Origin: Gibbula magus | Taxonomy: Eukaryota; Mollusca; Gastropoda; Trochida; Trochidae | Assembly (NCBI GenBank): GCA_936450465.1 | Contig: OW388293.1 | Coordinates: 47,978,040-48,042,039, forward strand | Direction: 5' to 3' | Length of the DNA stretch: 64,000 nucleotides | Shown here: one piece after another, positions 50,385-64,000 of the stretch | Layout of the letters: the number at the start of each line of letters is the position of its first letter | How positions within the stretch are numbered: the stretch's first letter is position 1 | The notes under the pieces: generated by a model | Seen by the model: the letters and a program-made list of their open reading frames with translations, nothing else | What the model was told of the DNA's origin: nothing | Database searches by the model: none | Position numbers and translations under genes: made by a program

Positions 50385-51555
50385 GGGTATGTTTCAGAAG
50401 GAGAAATTTTGAAGCTTGATTGACGAACTCACGATGTTGAAACCGGAAACAGCAATACAGACATATCCATGTCAACTCAAACAGGAAATAAAAATACTTT
50501 TATAATTATTATGTATTGTTGTGGTTTTTATTACTATATGGAGTTAGATAAATACATAAAATATATTTGATAATTCATTTAAACATAATAGATTGACATA
50601 TCAAAAGTGGTACCATGGTCAAGAAAACGATCGATAAATTCAGTGACGTGGACCAATGAAATTCTACAACTAACCAATTCATTCATAACGCAAAGAAACC
50701 GGTGTTACACAAAATGCAACCTCGTGATATAATAAATTAAGCAATAATTGAAAAACACAAGTGTAAAATGAATTGTAATTATATTATACTTTTTAACATT
50801 GATATAAAACATGATATTCAGAGAATGCACATTTCATATTGTATTGTTAAAAAAATCTTGACAAGCTTATCTCGATAAACTCGTGTCATTGACGTAATGT
50901 TAATTTCCAATGAGGGCAGTGATTCATTAACGTATCCGGTAATTATCTTAGCTTTGTTGTGTACTTATCAGTAATTGGTCTCTATATCCTTCTCTTGATT
51001 GACGGGAATAGCTTACATGGTCAACGTTAAATAAACACGTCTGGAACTTGTATACTTGATATGAACAAACATGTTAGCTCATTCCTTAAAAAGTCAGTTT
51101 CATATTTTCATATTTCATATTTCATATTTTCTAAAAACAAAGCAGAGCTACAGTAAAATGTTACATAGGGAGCAAAAAAATAAATAATAATAAAATAAAT
51201 ATATTAAGTAAATTGATTGAAACATTCCTATTAAATATACAGTATGGTCATTGAGTGAATCAAATTGCTATTAAACGTTTTAACCAAACGTTTCGTATGC
51301 AAGTGCGCGCTTTGAAGTACATGATTGAATTGATGAATTCGATTACGAAACAGCATTGCTTATCAAAACACAAAAATAAAAGTACATGTACAATCTGGTA
51401 TATAACCGATTTATCAACTTTCGTCGAAAATGTAAATGAATATGTGTGTAAATAGATAATTATATAAAATGATATAACAATACATAAGTCAATATATAAA
51501 CTATATAAACAAATAATTATTGATAGTTTCACATAAGCAATGAATCAGTACTTAC

Positions 51556-51603
51556 CTTGATGTACACCTGTAATGATGTACTGTTTTACAGGGAGGTTTT
51601 ATA
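51556..51603 (-). promoter_or_regulatory. Core promoter and leader exon of copy 5
   Basis: TATAAAA at 51603-51597; leader exon ends GTGTACATCAAG|GTAAGT at 51,556. The upstream element CCAATCCGAGACTAGAATCA is conserved with the other copies. Confidence 0.8.
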
Positions 51604-51840
51604 GGAGAAAGGTGCCCAATGATTCTAGTCTCGGATTGGACATGGGTGTACTTCCCGGATTTGACACGACACACGTGATCAGTATTACACCTAAACTCGC
51701 GTGACATCCTGCAGCTGTGTCAACTGTTAATAATTTGTTTGACTGTAAATGGTAGCAATTAGCTTCTGCAAATATAACTTTAATATTGTTTCTCCATCAA
51801 AAGTTTTCCATTTATGATGCAGCTATATGATATAAAGTAC

Positions 51841-53158
51841 TGAAAATCAAAAAGGAATATTTATAGACTGTGATATTGATGATGTTATCTTACTTTTATT
51901 TGCAGATGATGTTATATTTTCTGATTCAGTTGCTGATTTGCAAAAGAAAATTCTTTGTTTAGAAAATTACTGTAAAAAGTGGGGCTTAACTGTTAATATG
52001 GAAAAAAGTAAAATAATTGTATTAAAAAATGGGGGTACACTTTTACAACATGAGAAATGGTTTATTAATGGTTAAGATATAGAGGTTGTGTCATATTATG
52101 AATACCTGGGTGTAGTTTTTTTCATGTAGAAATCTTTTCTCTCAAGCATGTATAACTTTAGCAAATCAGGCAAACAAAGCACTTGTTCCTATTAAAAGGA
52201 TGTTGTATAAATTTCCCAACTTGAATGTTAGTGTCTTTATGAAAATATTTGATTGTAAAATTTTACCTATTTATTATATGGCGCTGAAATATGGTGTACT
52301 GAAATAAGAAGAAATATTGAAGTTGTACATACACAATATTGTAAATATATGTTGAGAATAGCATACAGATCTTCCAATAATGCTGTACTGGGTGAACTGG
52401 GAAGAATGAGAATGTATGAACATGGCATTGTCAAGGTTATTAAATTTTGGATCAGATTGTTAAGAATGCCAACAGGCAAACACCCCAGATATTGTTATTT
52501 AATGCTTTGTAAATATGATGAATTAGGGTATAATAACTGGGTTTCTTTTGTTAGATATACCTTATTTAGTTTTGGATTTGGTTCTACATGGATAATGCAG
52601 GACATTGGGGATTATAAGATTTTTTATTAAAACTTTTGAATTGAGATTACTCAAAATTGGTTAACTTCTATTTCTACATCATCTACTTTAACAAGGTATT
52701 GTACTTTTAAATCTCTCCTGCAACCTGAAAAATATTTAACTTCAATTCAGCCATCAAATTTAAGAAGGGCTTTAACGAAATTTAGATGTTCAAATGATTT
52801 TAAAGTAAATAGAAGAGGTAAAGATTTTAATGACGCTTTATGCAGTTTTTGTGGAATTGGGGAAGAAGATGAATACCATATTTTGTAGATGTGTCAATCC
52901 TATCACCATCTTCGTACAAGGTATCTACCTGTATTTTATTATAACTTCCCATCAATGTTTAAGTTTATGTCACTTATAAATACACAAAATGATCAATTGT
53001 TATTTAAATTAGCTCTTTTTTGTGAAAAAAATTTCAAGTTACGAAACACCTTAAAGGTTTAAGCGCTCTTGTATATATATATTTATTTACCACAAACTTC
53101 ACGACCACTGTAATATTGGTCTCATGGCCATATATACGAAATAAATTCTGTTCTGTTC
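51841..53158 (+). mobile_element. 5'-truncated LINE with 13-bp target duplication
   Basis: Bounded by TGATATAAAGTAC at 51,828-51,840 and 53,159-53,171. It starts inside the RT (DDVILLLFADDVIFSDSV, then YCKKWGLTVNMEKSKIIVL), continues with NNAVLGELGRMRMYEHG, ends with a CSFCGIGEEDEYHIL knuckle and a (TTCTG)n tail. In-frame stops (for example near 52,074) make it dead. It lies 240 bp upstream of the copy 5 TATA box, pointing away from it. Confidence 0.9.
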
Positions 53159-53171
53159 TGATATAAAGTAC

Positions 53172-55210
53172 AGTGATATTGTAATATTGATCAAACTGCA
53201 AGTCATCACTCGTGATATACGACATTGACTGGATTCAGTTTTTTTGTAAAAAATATTCTGATACTTTAAATTAATGAATTAATGCTCGAAATAAATATAC
53301 AACGAGAAATTTGACTTCACACGGTTGTATGTTGCATCGATGATAAAACGTTCTACTAGTGGTGAGGGATATGCTCTGTGACTCTAAATGTACAACCTTA
53401 GTTTAGCAGTTTTAAGAAGAAATTATACAGACTCCTTCATGACCCAATGAGGTAAAAACATAATAATTTTAAATTGGAAATGGGTCTAGCAATAAATATT
53501 ATATTTCCATCTTCCAAAGCTTCCAATGGTGTTAAACAATAACGATTTGACTGAAGTGCTGACTCTACTAAACGTTATCGTGTGGCTGATGCGAGTGTTC
53601 CGTCTTTACAACACATTGGGCAATTAAACGGAAGTGAGATTGTAACAGATGTATGTATTAGCTATATTTCAGGTGTTACACCTGAGTTGAGTTCGTCTAA
53701 TCCACAAACGATACACGAAAGTAATAACTAGTAAAAAGTAAAATTGTTTGATATGGTCAGTTGTGGTCGTTATGTTAGTGGTGCGAATCCAGAATGCCAA
53801 TGTTGTGTAGCGAAACCTAAACAGGTATTCAATCTACTTAACATATGTGTCTACATATCATATATATAAGTATCTCCTATACAGGAGTATGACTGGTATC
53901 GTACACAACACGCTACTGAAGTCAACTTATGATAACATCTCCAAGGAAAAACTAATTGAAATTGGTCTTCTCACTACTTGATCTTTCTGATCTGAAATGA
54001 TCATACTTAACACTGAACAAGATCATGTAGTCGGTCATCCAGACCCCTTAATTGTTTAAGAACCTTGGCAAATCTACAAGACTACAGAGTTCAGGTTTGA
54101 AATAAACACATATCAAAATCTCCTTTTTTTTTAATGGTTTTACAATTTTACAACAAAATTCATTTCAAAGTATAAATGTTAGGCTACTGTTGTCCGTACC
54201 CTCTGTCCAAAATAGTGTGAACACTCAACGATACATATCATTATATCGTCACTGGCCAGTTGTCGAAACTATGTTCCACTGAGTATACACACGCGTGCTA
54301 CTTTGTTATAGCAGTGCTTTTAAATTCATACCTTTGCTATAGGTATATGCTAAATAAAAAACTTAATGCAGTTTGAATACCAGGTTTATTTCATCTACTG
54401 ACATGTGTAAAGTTGATATTACCCTCATGGCTATGCAAATCGGGAAATATCAACTTTACCCATTACTATCGGTGAAGTCAACCTGATATGCACTTTACAA
54501 CTCCCTGTTGTATCCTCTACTTATTTTAATTCACAACCACCGATGCAGATTATTATAATATATACATGGGGTCTGTGTGGTATTTGCTCAAGAACTTCGA
54601 CTGTCTATGTACAGTGTTCCTTTTATGATAATATGTAAGTCGAGTATAATTGACATACATTGCACGATTGAGGAAGAGACACGGGAAGTCGGAAATGAAA
54701 GCCAGCTTGTAAACTTCGTGACACACATAACAATTGAATGATCTGCATTCAAGTAGACCTACATGTACTGATGCATATGCTGTGAATATTACAGAAAATG
54801 TTCTACACCACTTATATACAGCATAGCACAAAATCCACTATTTGAAAGGTGTACATTATTTTATTAAATGAAATATTGATTCCACAGATACAAACAGTGT
54901 ATTTGGAAGAGATGCAGTTATAAATTACAGATAATGGTGATACGTATACAGCTAACGGCTCCTACATGTAAGTCATACGGGATTTGCCCTCCACCATAGG
55001 ATATCGATATCGATATAGGTTGAGATAAGACAACGGGAGCGTACACTTGGCACAAACACCCGTTGCTTGGTCGGTTATACAATGTGTCAGATTCACGCCG
55101 AGCCGAGTTCAAGCTTAGTAGGTTGCGATAAAAAGCCACTGTCCTTGACCCTCGACATCACAATGTTGTAAATTCTGTAATTTTAATTGCCTATACAATA
55201 AACAATTACG
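53172..55210. other. Intergenic, no supported gene
   Basis: Begins with the resumed remnant of the upstream array (GTGATATTGTAATATTGATC) and holds the hairpin at 54,381-54,485. Minus frames at 54,553-54,831 and 54,918-55,139 are unsupported. Confidence 0.45.
54381..54485. repeat. Long hairpin
   Basis: CAGGTTTATTTCATCTACTG...GTAAAGTTGATATT pairs with AAATATCAACTTTAC...GGTGAAGTCAACCTG. Confidence 0.8.
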
Positions 55211-58200
55211 ATGAGGAAGGAGTGTAAGTCATGAAGATAATGATGTTATCGCACATCAGTCATGCTATGAAGAAGGAGTGTAAGTCATGAAGTTAAAGAT
55301 GTTATCGCACATCAGTCATGCTATGAAGAAGGGGTGTAAGTCAGGAAGATAAAGATATTATCGCACATCAGTCATGCTATGAAAAAGGGGTGAAAGGCAT
55401 GAAGATAAAGATGTTATCGCACATCAGTCATGCTATGAAGCAGGAGTGTAAGTCATGAAGTTAAAGATGTTATCGCACATCAGAAATGCTATGAAGAAGG
55501 GGTGTAAGTCAGGAAGATAAAGATATTATCGCACATCAGTCATGCTATGAAGAAGGGACGTAAGTCATGAAGTTAAAGATGTTATCGCACATCAGTCATG
55601 CTATGAGGAAGGAGTGTAAGTCATGAAGATAAAGATATTATCGCACATCAGTCATGCTATGAAGAGGGGGTGTAAGTCATGAAGTTAAAGATGTCATCGC
55701 ACATCAGTCATGCTATGAAGACGGGGTGTAAGTTATGAAGATAAAGATGTTATCGCACATCAGTCATGCTATGAAGAAGGGATGAAAGGCATGAAGTTAA
55801 AGATGTTATCGCACATCAGTCATGCTATGAAGACGGGGTGAAAGTCATGAAGTTAAAGATGTTATCGCACATCAGTCATGCTATGAAGAAGGGGTGAAAA
55901 GCATGAAGATAAAGATGTTATCGCACATCAGTCATGCTATGAAGAAGGGGTGAAAGTCATGAAGTTAAAGATGTTATCGCACATCAGTCATGCTATGAAG
56001 AAGGGGTGAAAAGCATGAAGATAAAGATGTTATCGCACATCAGTCATGCTATGAAGAAGGGGTGAAAGTCATGAAGTTAAAGATGTTATCGCACATCAGT
56101 CATGCTATGAAGAAGGGGTGAACGGCATGAAGTTAAAGATGTTATCGCACATCAGTCATGCTATGAAGAAGGGGTGAAAGGGATGAAGATAAAGATGTTA
56201 TCGCACATCAGTCATGCTATGAAGAAGGGGTGAAAGGCATGAAGATAAAGATGTTATCGCACATCAGTCATGCTATGAAGAAGGGGTGTAAGTCATGAAG
56301 TTAAATATATTATCGCACATCAGTCATGCTATGAAGAAGGGGTGAAAGGCATGAAGATAAGGATGTTATCGCACATCAGTCATGCTATGAAAAAGGGTTG
56401 AAAGGCATGAATATAAATATGTTATCGCACATCAGTCATGCAATGAAGAAGGGGTGTTAGTCATGAAGTTAAAGATGTTATCGCACATCAGTCATGCTAT
56501 GAAGAAGGAGTGTAAGTCATGAAGATGAAGATGTTATCGCACATCAGTCATGCTATGAAGACGGGGTGTAAGTTATGAAGATAAAGATGTTATCGCACAT
56601 CAGTCATGCTATGAAGAAGGGGTAAAAGTCATGAAGTTAAAGATGTTATCGCACATCAGTCATGCTATGAAGAAGGGGTGAAAGGCATGAAGATAAATAT
56701 GTTATCGCACATCAGTCATGCTATGAAGAAGGGGTGTAAGTCATGAAGTTACAGATGTTATCGCACATCAGTCATGCTATGAGGAAGGAGTGTAAGTCAT
56801 GAAGATAAAGATGTTATCGCACATCAGTCATGCTATGAAGAAGGGGTGAAAAGCATGAAGATAAAGATGTTATCGCACATCAGTCATGCTATGAAGAAGG
56901 GGTGAAAAGCATGAAGATAAAGATGTTATCGCACATCAGTCATGCTATGAAGAAGGGGTGAAAGTCATGAAGTTAAAGATGTTATCGCACATCAGCTATG
57001 CTATGAAGAAGGGGTGAAAGTCATGAAGTTAAAGATGTTATCGCACATCAGTCATGCTATGAAGAAGGGGTGAACGGCATGAAGTTAAAGATGTTATCGC
57101 ACATCAGTCATGCTATGAAGAAGGGGTGAAAAGCATGAAGATAAAGATGTTATCGCACATCAGTCATGCTATGAAGAAGGGGTGAAAGGCATGAAGATAA
57201 CTTATATGTTATCGCACATCAGTCATGCTATGAAGAAGGGGTGTAAGTCATGAAGTTAAAGATGTTATCGCACATCAGTCATGCTATGAGGAAGGAGTGT
57301 AAGTCATGAAGTTAAAGATGTTATCGCACATCAGTCATGCTATGAAGAAGGGGTGAACGGCATGAAGTTAAAGATGTTATCGCACATCAGTCATGCTATG
57401 AAGAAGGGGTGAAAAGCATGAAGATAAAGATGTTATCGCACATCAGTCATGCTATGAAGAAGGGGTGAAAGTCATGAAGTTAAAGATGTTATCGCACATC
57501 AGCTATGCTATGAAGAAGGGGTGAATGGCATGAAGTTAAAGATGTTATCGCACATCAGTCATGCTATGAAGAAGGGGTGAACGACATGAAGTTAAAGATG
57601 TTATCGCACATCAGTCATGCTATGAAGAAGGGGTGAAAAGCATGAAGTTAAAGATGTTATCGCACATCAGTCATGCTATGAAGAAGGGGTGAAAGTCATG
57701 AAGTTAAAGATGTTATCGCACATCAGCTATGCTATGAAGAAGGGGTGAACGGCATGAAGTTAAAGATGTTATCGCACATCAGTCATGCTATGAAGAAGGG
57801 GTGAAAGGGATGAAGATAAAGATGTTATCGCACATCAGTCATGCTATGAAGAAGGGGTGAAAGGCATGAAGTTAAAGATGTTATCGCACATCAGTCATGC
57901 TATGAAGAAGGGGTGAAAGGCATGAAGATAAAGATGTTATCGCACATCAGTCATGCTATGAAGAAGGGGTGAAAGGCATGAAGTTAAAGATGTTATCGCA
58001 CATCAGTCATGCTATGAAGAAGGGGTGAAAGGCATGAAGTTAAAGATGTTATCGCACATCAGTCATGCTATGAAGAAGGGGTGTAAGTCATGAAGTTAAA
58101 GATGTTATTGCACATCAGTCATGCTATGAGGAAGGAGTGTAAGTCATGAAGATAAAGATATTATCGCACATCAGTCATGCTATGAAGAGGGGGTGTAAGT

Positions 58201-61200
58201 CATGAAGTTAAAGATGTTATCGCACAGCAGTCATGCTATGAAGACGGGGTGTAAGTTATGAAGATAAAGATGTTATCGCACATCAGTCATGCTATGAAGA
58301 AGTGATGAAAGGCATGAAGTTAAAGATGTTATCGCACATCAGTCATGCCATGAAGGGGGAGTGTAAGTCATGAAGTTAAAGATGTTATCGCACATCAGTA
58401 ATGCTATGAAGACGGGGTGTAAGTCAGGAAGATAAAGATATTATCGCACATCAGTCATGCTATGAAGAAGGGATGAAAGGCATGAAGTTAAAGATGTTAT
58501 CGCACATCAGTCATGCTATGAAGACGGGGTGTAAGTCATGAAGTTAAAGATGTTACCGCACATCAGTCATGCTATGAAGAAGGGGTGAAAGTCATGAAGT
58601 TAAAGATGTTATCGCACATCAGTCATGCTATGAAGAAGGGGTGAACGGCATGAAGTTAAAGATGTTATCGCACATCAGTCATGCTATGAAGAAGGGGTGA
58701 AAAGCATGAAGATAAAGATGTTATCGCACATCAGTCATGCTATGAAGATGGGGTGAAAGTCATGAAGTTAAAGATGTTATCGCACATCAGTCATGCTATG
58801 AAGTAGGGGTGAACGGCATGAAGTTAAAGATGTTATCGCACATCAGTCATGCTATGAAGAAGGGGTGAAAGGCATGAAGTTAAAGATGTTATCGCACATC
58901 AGCTATGCTATGAAGAAGGGGTGAAAGGGATGAAGATAAAGATGTTATCGCACATCAGTCATGCTATGAAGAAGGGGTGAAAGGCATGAAGTTAAAGATG
59001 TTATCGCACATCAGTCATGCTATGAAGAAGGGGTGAAAAGCATGAAGATAAAGATGTTATCGCACATCAGTCATGCTATGAAGAAGGGGTGAAAGTCATG
59101 AAGTTAAAGATGTTATCGCACATCAGCTATGCTATGAAGAAGGGGTGAACGACATGAAGTTAAAGATGTTATCGCACATCAGTCATGCTATGAAGAAGGG
59201 GTGAAAAGCATGAAGATAAAGATGTTATCGCACATCAGTCATGCTATGAAGAAGGGGTGAACGGCATGAAGTTAAAGATGTTATCGCACATCAGTCATGC
59301 TATGAAGAAGGGGTGAAAGGCATGAAGATAAAGATGTTATCGCACATCAGTCATGCTATGAAGAAGGGGTGAACGGCATGAAGTTAAAGATGTTATCGCA
59401 CATCAGTCATGCTATGAAGAAGGGGTGAAAAGCATGAAGATAAAGATGTTATCGCACATCAGTCATGCTATGAAGAAGCTTTAATGGGTGAAAGGCATGA
59501 AGTTAAAGATGTTATCGCACATCAGTCTTGCTATGAAGAAGGGGTGAAAGGCATGAAGATAAAGATGTTATCGCACATCAGTCATGCTATGAAGAAGGGG
59601 TGAAAGGCATGAAGTTAAAGATGTTATCGCACATCAGTCATGCTATGAAGAAGGGGTGAAAGGCATGAAGTTAAAGATGTTATCGCACATCAGTCATGCT
59701 ATGAAGAAGGGGTGAAAGTCATGAAGATAAAGATGTTATCGCACATCAGTCATGCTATGAAGAAGGGGTGAACGGCATGAAGTTAAAGATGTTATCGCAC
59801 ATCAGTCATGCTATGAAGAAGGGGTGTAAGTCATGAAGTTAAAGATGTTATCGCACATCAGTCATGCTATGAGGAAGGAGTGTAAGTCATGAAGATAAAG
59901 ATGTTATCGCACATCAGTCATGCTATGAAGAAGGGGTGAAAAGCATGAAGATAAAGATGTTATCGCACATCAGTCATGCTATGAGGAAGGAGTGAAAGGC
60001 ATGAAGATAAAGATGTTATCGCACATCAGTCATGCTATGAAGAAGGGGTGAACGGCATGAAGTTAAAGATGTTATCGCACATCAGTCATGCTATGAAGAA
60101 GGGGTGAAAAGCATGAAGATAAAGATGTTATCGCACATCAGTCATGCTATGAAGAAGCTTTAATGGGTGAAAGGCATGAAGTTAAAGATGTTATCGCACA
60201 TCAGTCATGCTATGAAGAAGGGGTGAAAGGCATGAAGTTAAAGATGTTATCGCACATCAGTCATGCTATGAAGAAGGGGTGAAAGGCATGAAGTTAAAGA
60301 TGTTATCGCACATCAGTCATGCTATGAAGAAGCTTTAAGGGGTGAAAGGCATGAAGTTAAAGATGTTATCGCACATCAGTCATGCTATGAAGAAGGGGTG
60401 AAAGGCATGAAGATAAAGATGTTATCGCACATCAGTCATGCTATGAAGAAGGGGTGAAAAGCTTGAAGATAAAGATGTTATCGCACATCAGTCATGCTAT
60501 GAAGAAGCTTTAATTGGTGAAAGGCATGAAGTTAAAGATGTTATCGCACATCAGTCATGCTATGAAGAAGGGGTGAAAGGCATGAAGTTAAAGATGTTAT
60601 CGCACATCAGTCATGCTATGAAGAAGGGGTGAAAGGCATGAAGATAAAGATGTTATCGCACATCAGTCATGCTATGAAGAAGGGGTGAACGGCATGAAGT
60701 TAAAGATGTTATCGCACATCAGTCATGCTATGAAGAAGGGGTGAAAAGCATGAAGATAAAGATGTTATCGCACATCAGTCATGCTATGAAGAAGCTTTAA
60801 TGGGTGAAAGGCATGAAGTTAAAGATGTTATCGCACATCAGTCATGCTATGAAGAAGGGGTGAAAGGCATGAAGATAAAGATGTTATCGCACATCAGTCA
60901 TGCTATGAAGAAGGGGTGAAAGGCATGAAGTTAAAGATGTTATCGCACATCAGTCATGCTATGAAGAAGGGGTGAAAGGCATGAAGTTAAAGATGTTATC
61001 GCACATCAGTCATGCTATGAAGAAGGGGTGAAAGTCATGAAGATAAAGATGTTATCGCACATCAGTCATGCTATGAAGAAGGGGTGAACGGCATGAAGTT
61101 AAAGATGTTATCGCACATCAGTCATGCTATGAAGAAGGGGTGAAAAGCATGAAGATAAAGATGTTATCGCACATCAGTCATGCTAGGAAGAAGCTTTAAT

Positions 61201-63530
61201 GGGTGAAAGGCATGAAGATAAAGATGTTATCGCACATCAGTCATGCTATGAAGAAGGGGTGAAAGGCATGAAGTTAAAGATGTTATCGCACATCAGTCAT
61301 GCTATGAAGAAGGGGTGAAAGGCATGAAGATAAAGATGTTATCGCACATCAGTCATGCTATGAATAATAGGGGGTGAACGGCATGAAGTTAAAGATGTTA
61401 TCGCACATCAGTCATGCTATGAAGAAGGGGTGAAAAGCATGAAGATAAAGATGTTATCGCACATCAGTCATGCTATGAAGAAGCTTTAATGGGTGAAAGG
61501 CATGAAGTTAAAGATGTTATCGCACATCAGTCATGCTATGAAGAAGGGGTGAAAGGCATGAAGATAAAGATGTTATCGCACATCAGTCATGCTATGAAGA
61601 AGGGTTGAAAGGCATGAAGATAAATATGTTATCGCACATCAGTCATGCTATGAAGAAGGGCTGTAAGTCATGAAGTTAAAGATGTTATCGCACATCAGTC
61701 ATGCTATGAGGAAGGAGTGTAAGTCATGAAGATAAAGATGTTATCGCACATCAGTCATGCTATGAAGAGGGGGTGTAAGTCATGAAGTTAAAGATGTTAT
61801 CGCACATCAGTCATGCTATGAAGAAGGGGTGTAAGTCATGAAGTTAAAGATGTTATCGCACATCAGTCTTGCTATGAGGAAGGAGTGTAAGTCGTGAAGA
61901 TAAAGATGTTATCGCACATCAGTCATGCTATGAAGAGGGGGTGTAAGTCATGAAGTTAAAGATGTTATCGCACATCAGTCATGCTATGAAGAAGGGTTGA
62001 AAGGCATGAAGATAAAGATGTTATCGCACATCAGTCATGCTATGAAGAAGGGGTGAAAGGCATGAAGATAAATATGTTATCGCACATCAGTCATGCTATG
62101 AAGAAGGGGTGTAAGTCATGAAGTTAAAGATGTTATCGCACATCAGTCATGCTATGAGGAAGGAGTGTAAGTCATGAAGTTAAAGATGTTATCGCACATC
62201 AGTCATGCTATGAAGAAGGGGTGAAAAGCATGAAGATAAAGATGTTATTACACATCAGTCATGCTATGAAGAAGGGGTGTAAGTCATGAAGTTAAAGATA
62301 TTATCGCACATCAGTCATGCTATGAAGAAGGTGTGAAAGGCACGAAGATAAAGATGTTATCGCACATCAGTCATGCTATGAAGAAGCTTTAAGGGGTGAA
62401 AGGCATGAAGTTAAAGATGTTATCGCACATCAGTCATGCTATGAAGAAGGGGTGAAAGGCATGAAGATAAAGATGTTATCGCACATCAGTCATGCTATGA
62501 AGAAGGGTTGAAAGGCATGAAGATAAATATGTTATCGCACATCAGTCATGCTATGAAGAATTGGTGTAAGTCATGATGTTAAAGATGTTATCGCACATCA
62601 GTCATGCTATGAGGAAGGAGTGTAAGTCATGAAGATAAAGATGTTATCGCACATCAGTCATGCTATGAAGAAGGGGTGTAAGTCATGAAGTTAAAGATGT
62701 TATCGCACATCAGTCATGCTATGAAGAAGGGGTGAAAGGCATGAAGATAAATATGTTATCGCACATCAGTCATGCTATGAAGAAGGGGTGTAAGTCATGA
62801 AGTTATAGATGTTATCGCACATCAGTCATGCTATGAAGAGGGGGTGTAAGTCATGAAGTTAAAGATGTTGTCGCACATCAGTCATGCTATGAAGAGGGGG
62901 TGTAAGTCATGAAGTTAAAGATGTTATCGCACATCAGTCATGCTATGAAGAAGGGGTGAAAGGCATGAAGATAAATATGTTATCGCACATCAGTCATGCT
63001 ATGAAGAAGGGGTGTAAGTCATGAAGTTAAAGATGTTATCGCACATCAGTCATGCTATGAGGAAGGAGTGTAAGTCGTGAAGATAAAGATGTTATCGCAC
63101 ATCAGTCATGCTATGAAGAGGGGGTGTAGGTCATGAAGTTAAAGATGTTATCGCACATCAGTCATGCTATGAAGAAGGGTTGAAAGGCATGAAGATAAAG
63201 ATGTTATCGCACATCAGTCATGCTATGAAGAAGGAGTGTAAATCATGAAGTTAAAGATATTATCGCACATCAGTCATGCTATGAAGAAGGGGTGAAAGGC
63301 ATGAAGATAAAGATGTTATCGCACATCAGTCATGCTATGAAAAAGGGTTGAAAGGCATGAAGATAAATATGTTATCGCACATCAGTCATGCTATGAAGAA
63401 GGGGTGTAAGTCAAGAAGTTAAAGATGTTACGCACATCAGTCATGCTATGAAGAAGGGGGTGTAAGTCATGAAGTTAAAGATGTTATCGCATAGCAGTCT
63501 TGCTGTGAAGGGTTGTCATGAAGTTAATTG
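55211..63530. repeat. 56-bp tandem satellite array, about 148 units
   Basis: Unit GAAGAAGGGGTGAAAGGCAT / GAAGATAAAGATGTTATCGC / ACATCAGTCATGCTAT (56 bp). Variable sites: TGTAAGTC versus TGAAAGGC, GAAGATAAAG versus GAAGTTAAAG, and GAGGAAGGAG. A 63-bp variant contains GAAGCTTTAATGGG (first near 59,478, then repeatedly to 62,384). Each unit includes the mini-hairpin GATGT-TATCGC-ACATC. The period is not a multiple of three, and no coding is proposed. Edges are more diverged. Confidence 0.95.
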
Positions 63531-64000
63531 TGTTGCGCATTAATTGGAACATATTTCTTACTTTTGACGTCATCAACATTTGAAATTAGTGAAATGTAAA
63601 GTTGTTAATGTACAGGGCCATTGTGGCAACTCACAGTTTGAAAAAAGTAATGAGAAATAAACTTTTTAAATGGCATTTTCAAAATATTATGGTAATAAAG
63701 TTACTGTAACATAAATCATAGATGCTCAACTTCTTCATTCAGTGGAAGGAATATTTCCTTATAAAGTGATCCGAAAAAACAATAATGGGTGAACTGTTGA
63801 GTTCAGTGCTGGCGATTGGTAACTCGAGGGTGTGGGTGGGTTCCTACCAATGGACTCGAAAAGGTACAAGACTAAGTATTATTGCAGAAAGTGTGCTTCC
63901 AAAGATAACGATGTTACACGAGCATTATTGTCATACATGTTCAACTTCTTAATTCAATGACTGAGACATTTCCTCAAAAAGTTATTCAGGAGTAATTTCT
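63531..64000. other. Unique DNA after the satellite
   Basis: Nothing recognised; it marks the right boundary of the tandem array. Confidence 0.5.

Noticed and set aside
53754..53824. Possible Cys-rich exon (GANPECQCC) with a GTATTC donor
   Set aside because: Too short, no convincing acceptor or promoter, and the sequence overlaps a B-box-like tRNA remnant.
54553..54831. 92-codon minus-strand frame
   Set aside because: No domain, signal peptide or splice context; length expected by chance in 64 kb.
55211..63530. CRISPR-like regular array
   Set aside because: Whole 56-bp units are repeated with no unique spacers, in a eukaryotic context with no cas genes; it is satellite DNA.

Overview
This window is eukaryotic nuclear DNA: AT-rich, dominated by introns, repeats and transposon remains, with GT-AG introns, TATA boxes and AATAAA signals. 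Mollusc-type LINEs, tRNA-derived SINEs and a 63-bp insertion starting (GTGA)n...TTAACGCCGC, familiar from gastropod genomes, suggest a marine mollusc, probably a gastropod. That assignment is an inference.

The main content is a five-member gene cluster (coding spans 1,951-3,748; 13,169-15,909; 20,434-23,453; 29,643-33,954; 42,570-48,079; all minus strand except the fourth). Every copy has the same plan: a TATA box and an untranslated leader exon of about 20 nt; an exon 2 that starts exactly at ATG and encodes a signal peptide plus a short Trp-containing, Lys/Arg-rich amphipathic peptide; an exon 3 that opens with a Gly-Arg-Arg amidation/dibasic site followed by a canonical EF-hand loop; an acidic 66-nt exon 4; and an 11-nt final coding exon. 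All coding introns are phase 1, and in all five copies the exon lengths add up to an open frame of 110-116 residues. I read them as secreted cationic host-defence (antimicrobial-like) peptide precursors with a calcium-binding acidic pro-region. I do not recognise this combination as a named family.

The genes lie in duplicated blocks. Degenerate ~46-bp AT-rich arrays sit upstream of each promoter and homologous ~1-2 kb flanks lie downstream of each gene. Copies 3 and 4 form a large inverted duplication around a (TA)n tract. The array probably continues beyond the left edge.

A second find is an intact three-exon gene for an 88-residue five-cysteine protein at 9,122-9,834 (minus). A TATA-driven first exon at 38,323-38,392 (minus) has the same C-x3-C-x10-C spacing. 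An unlinked-looking Cys-rich exon candidate lies at 36,070-36,226.

The remainder is mobile or repetitive: three non-LTR retrotransposon pieces (one in intron 3 of copy 5, one in intron 3 of copy 4, one 240 bp upstream of the copy 5 promoter with a 13-bp target duplication), SINE heads, a MITE, at least a dozen long hairpins, a 45-bp minisatellite (8.4-8.8 kb), and an 8.3-kb tandem array of a 56-bp unit (55.2-63.5 kb) that fills the right end.
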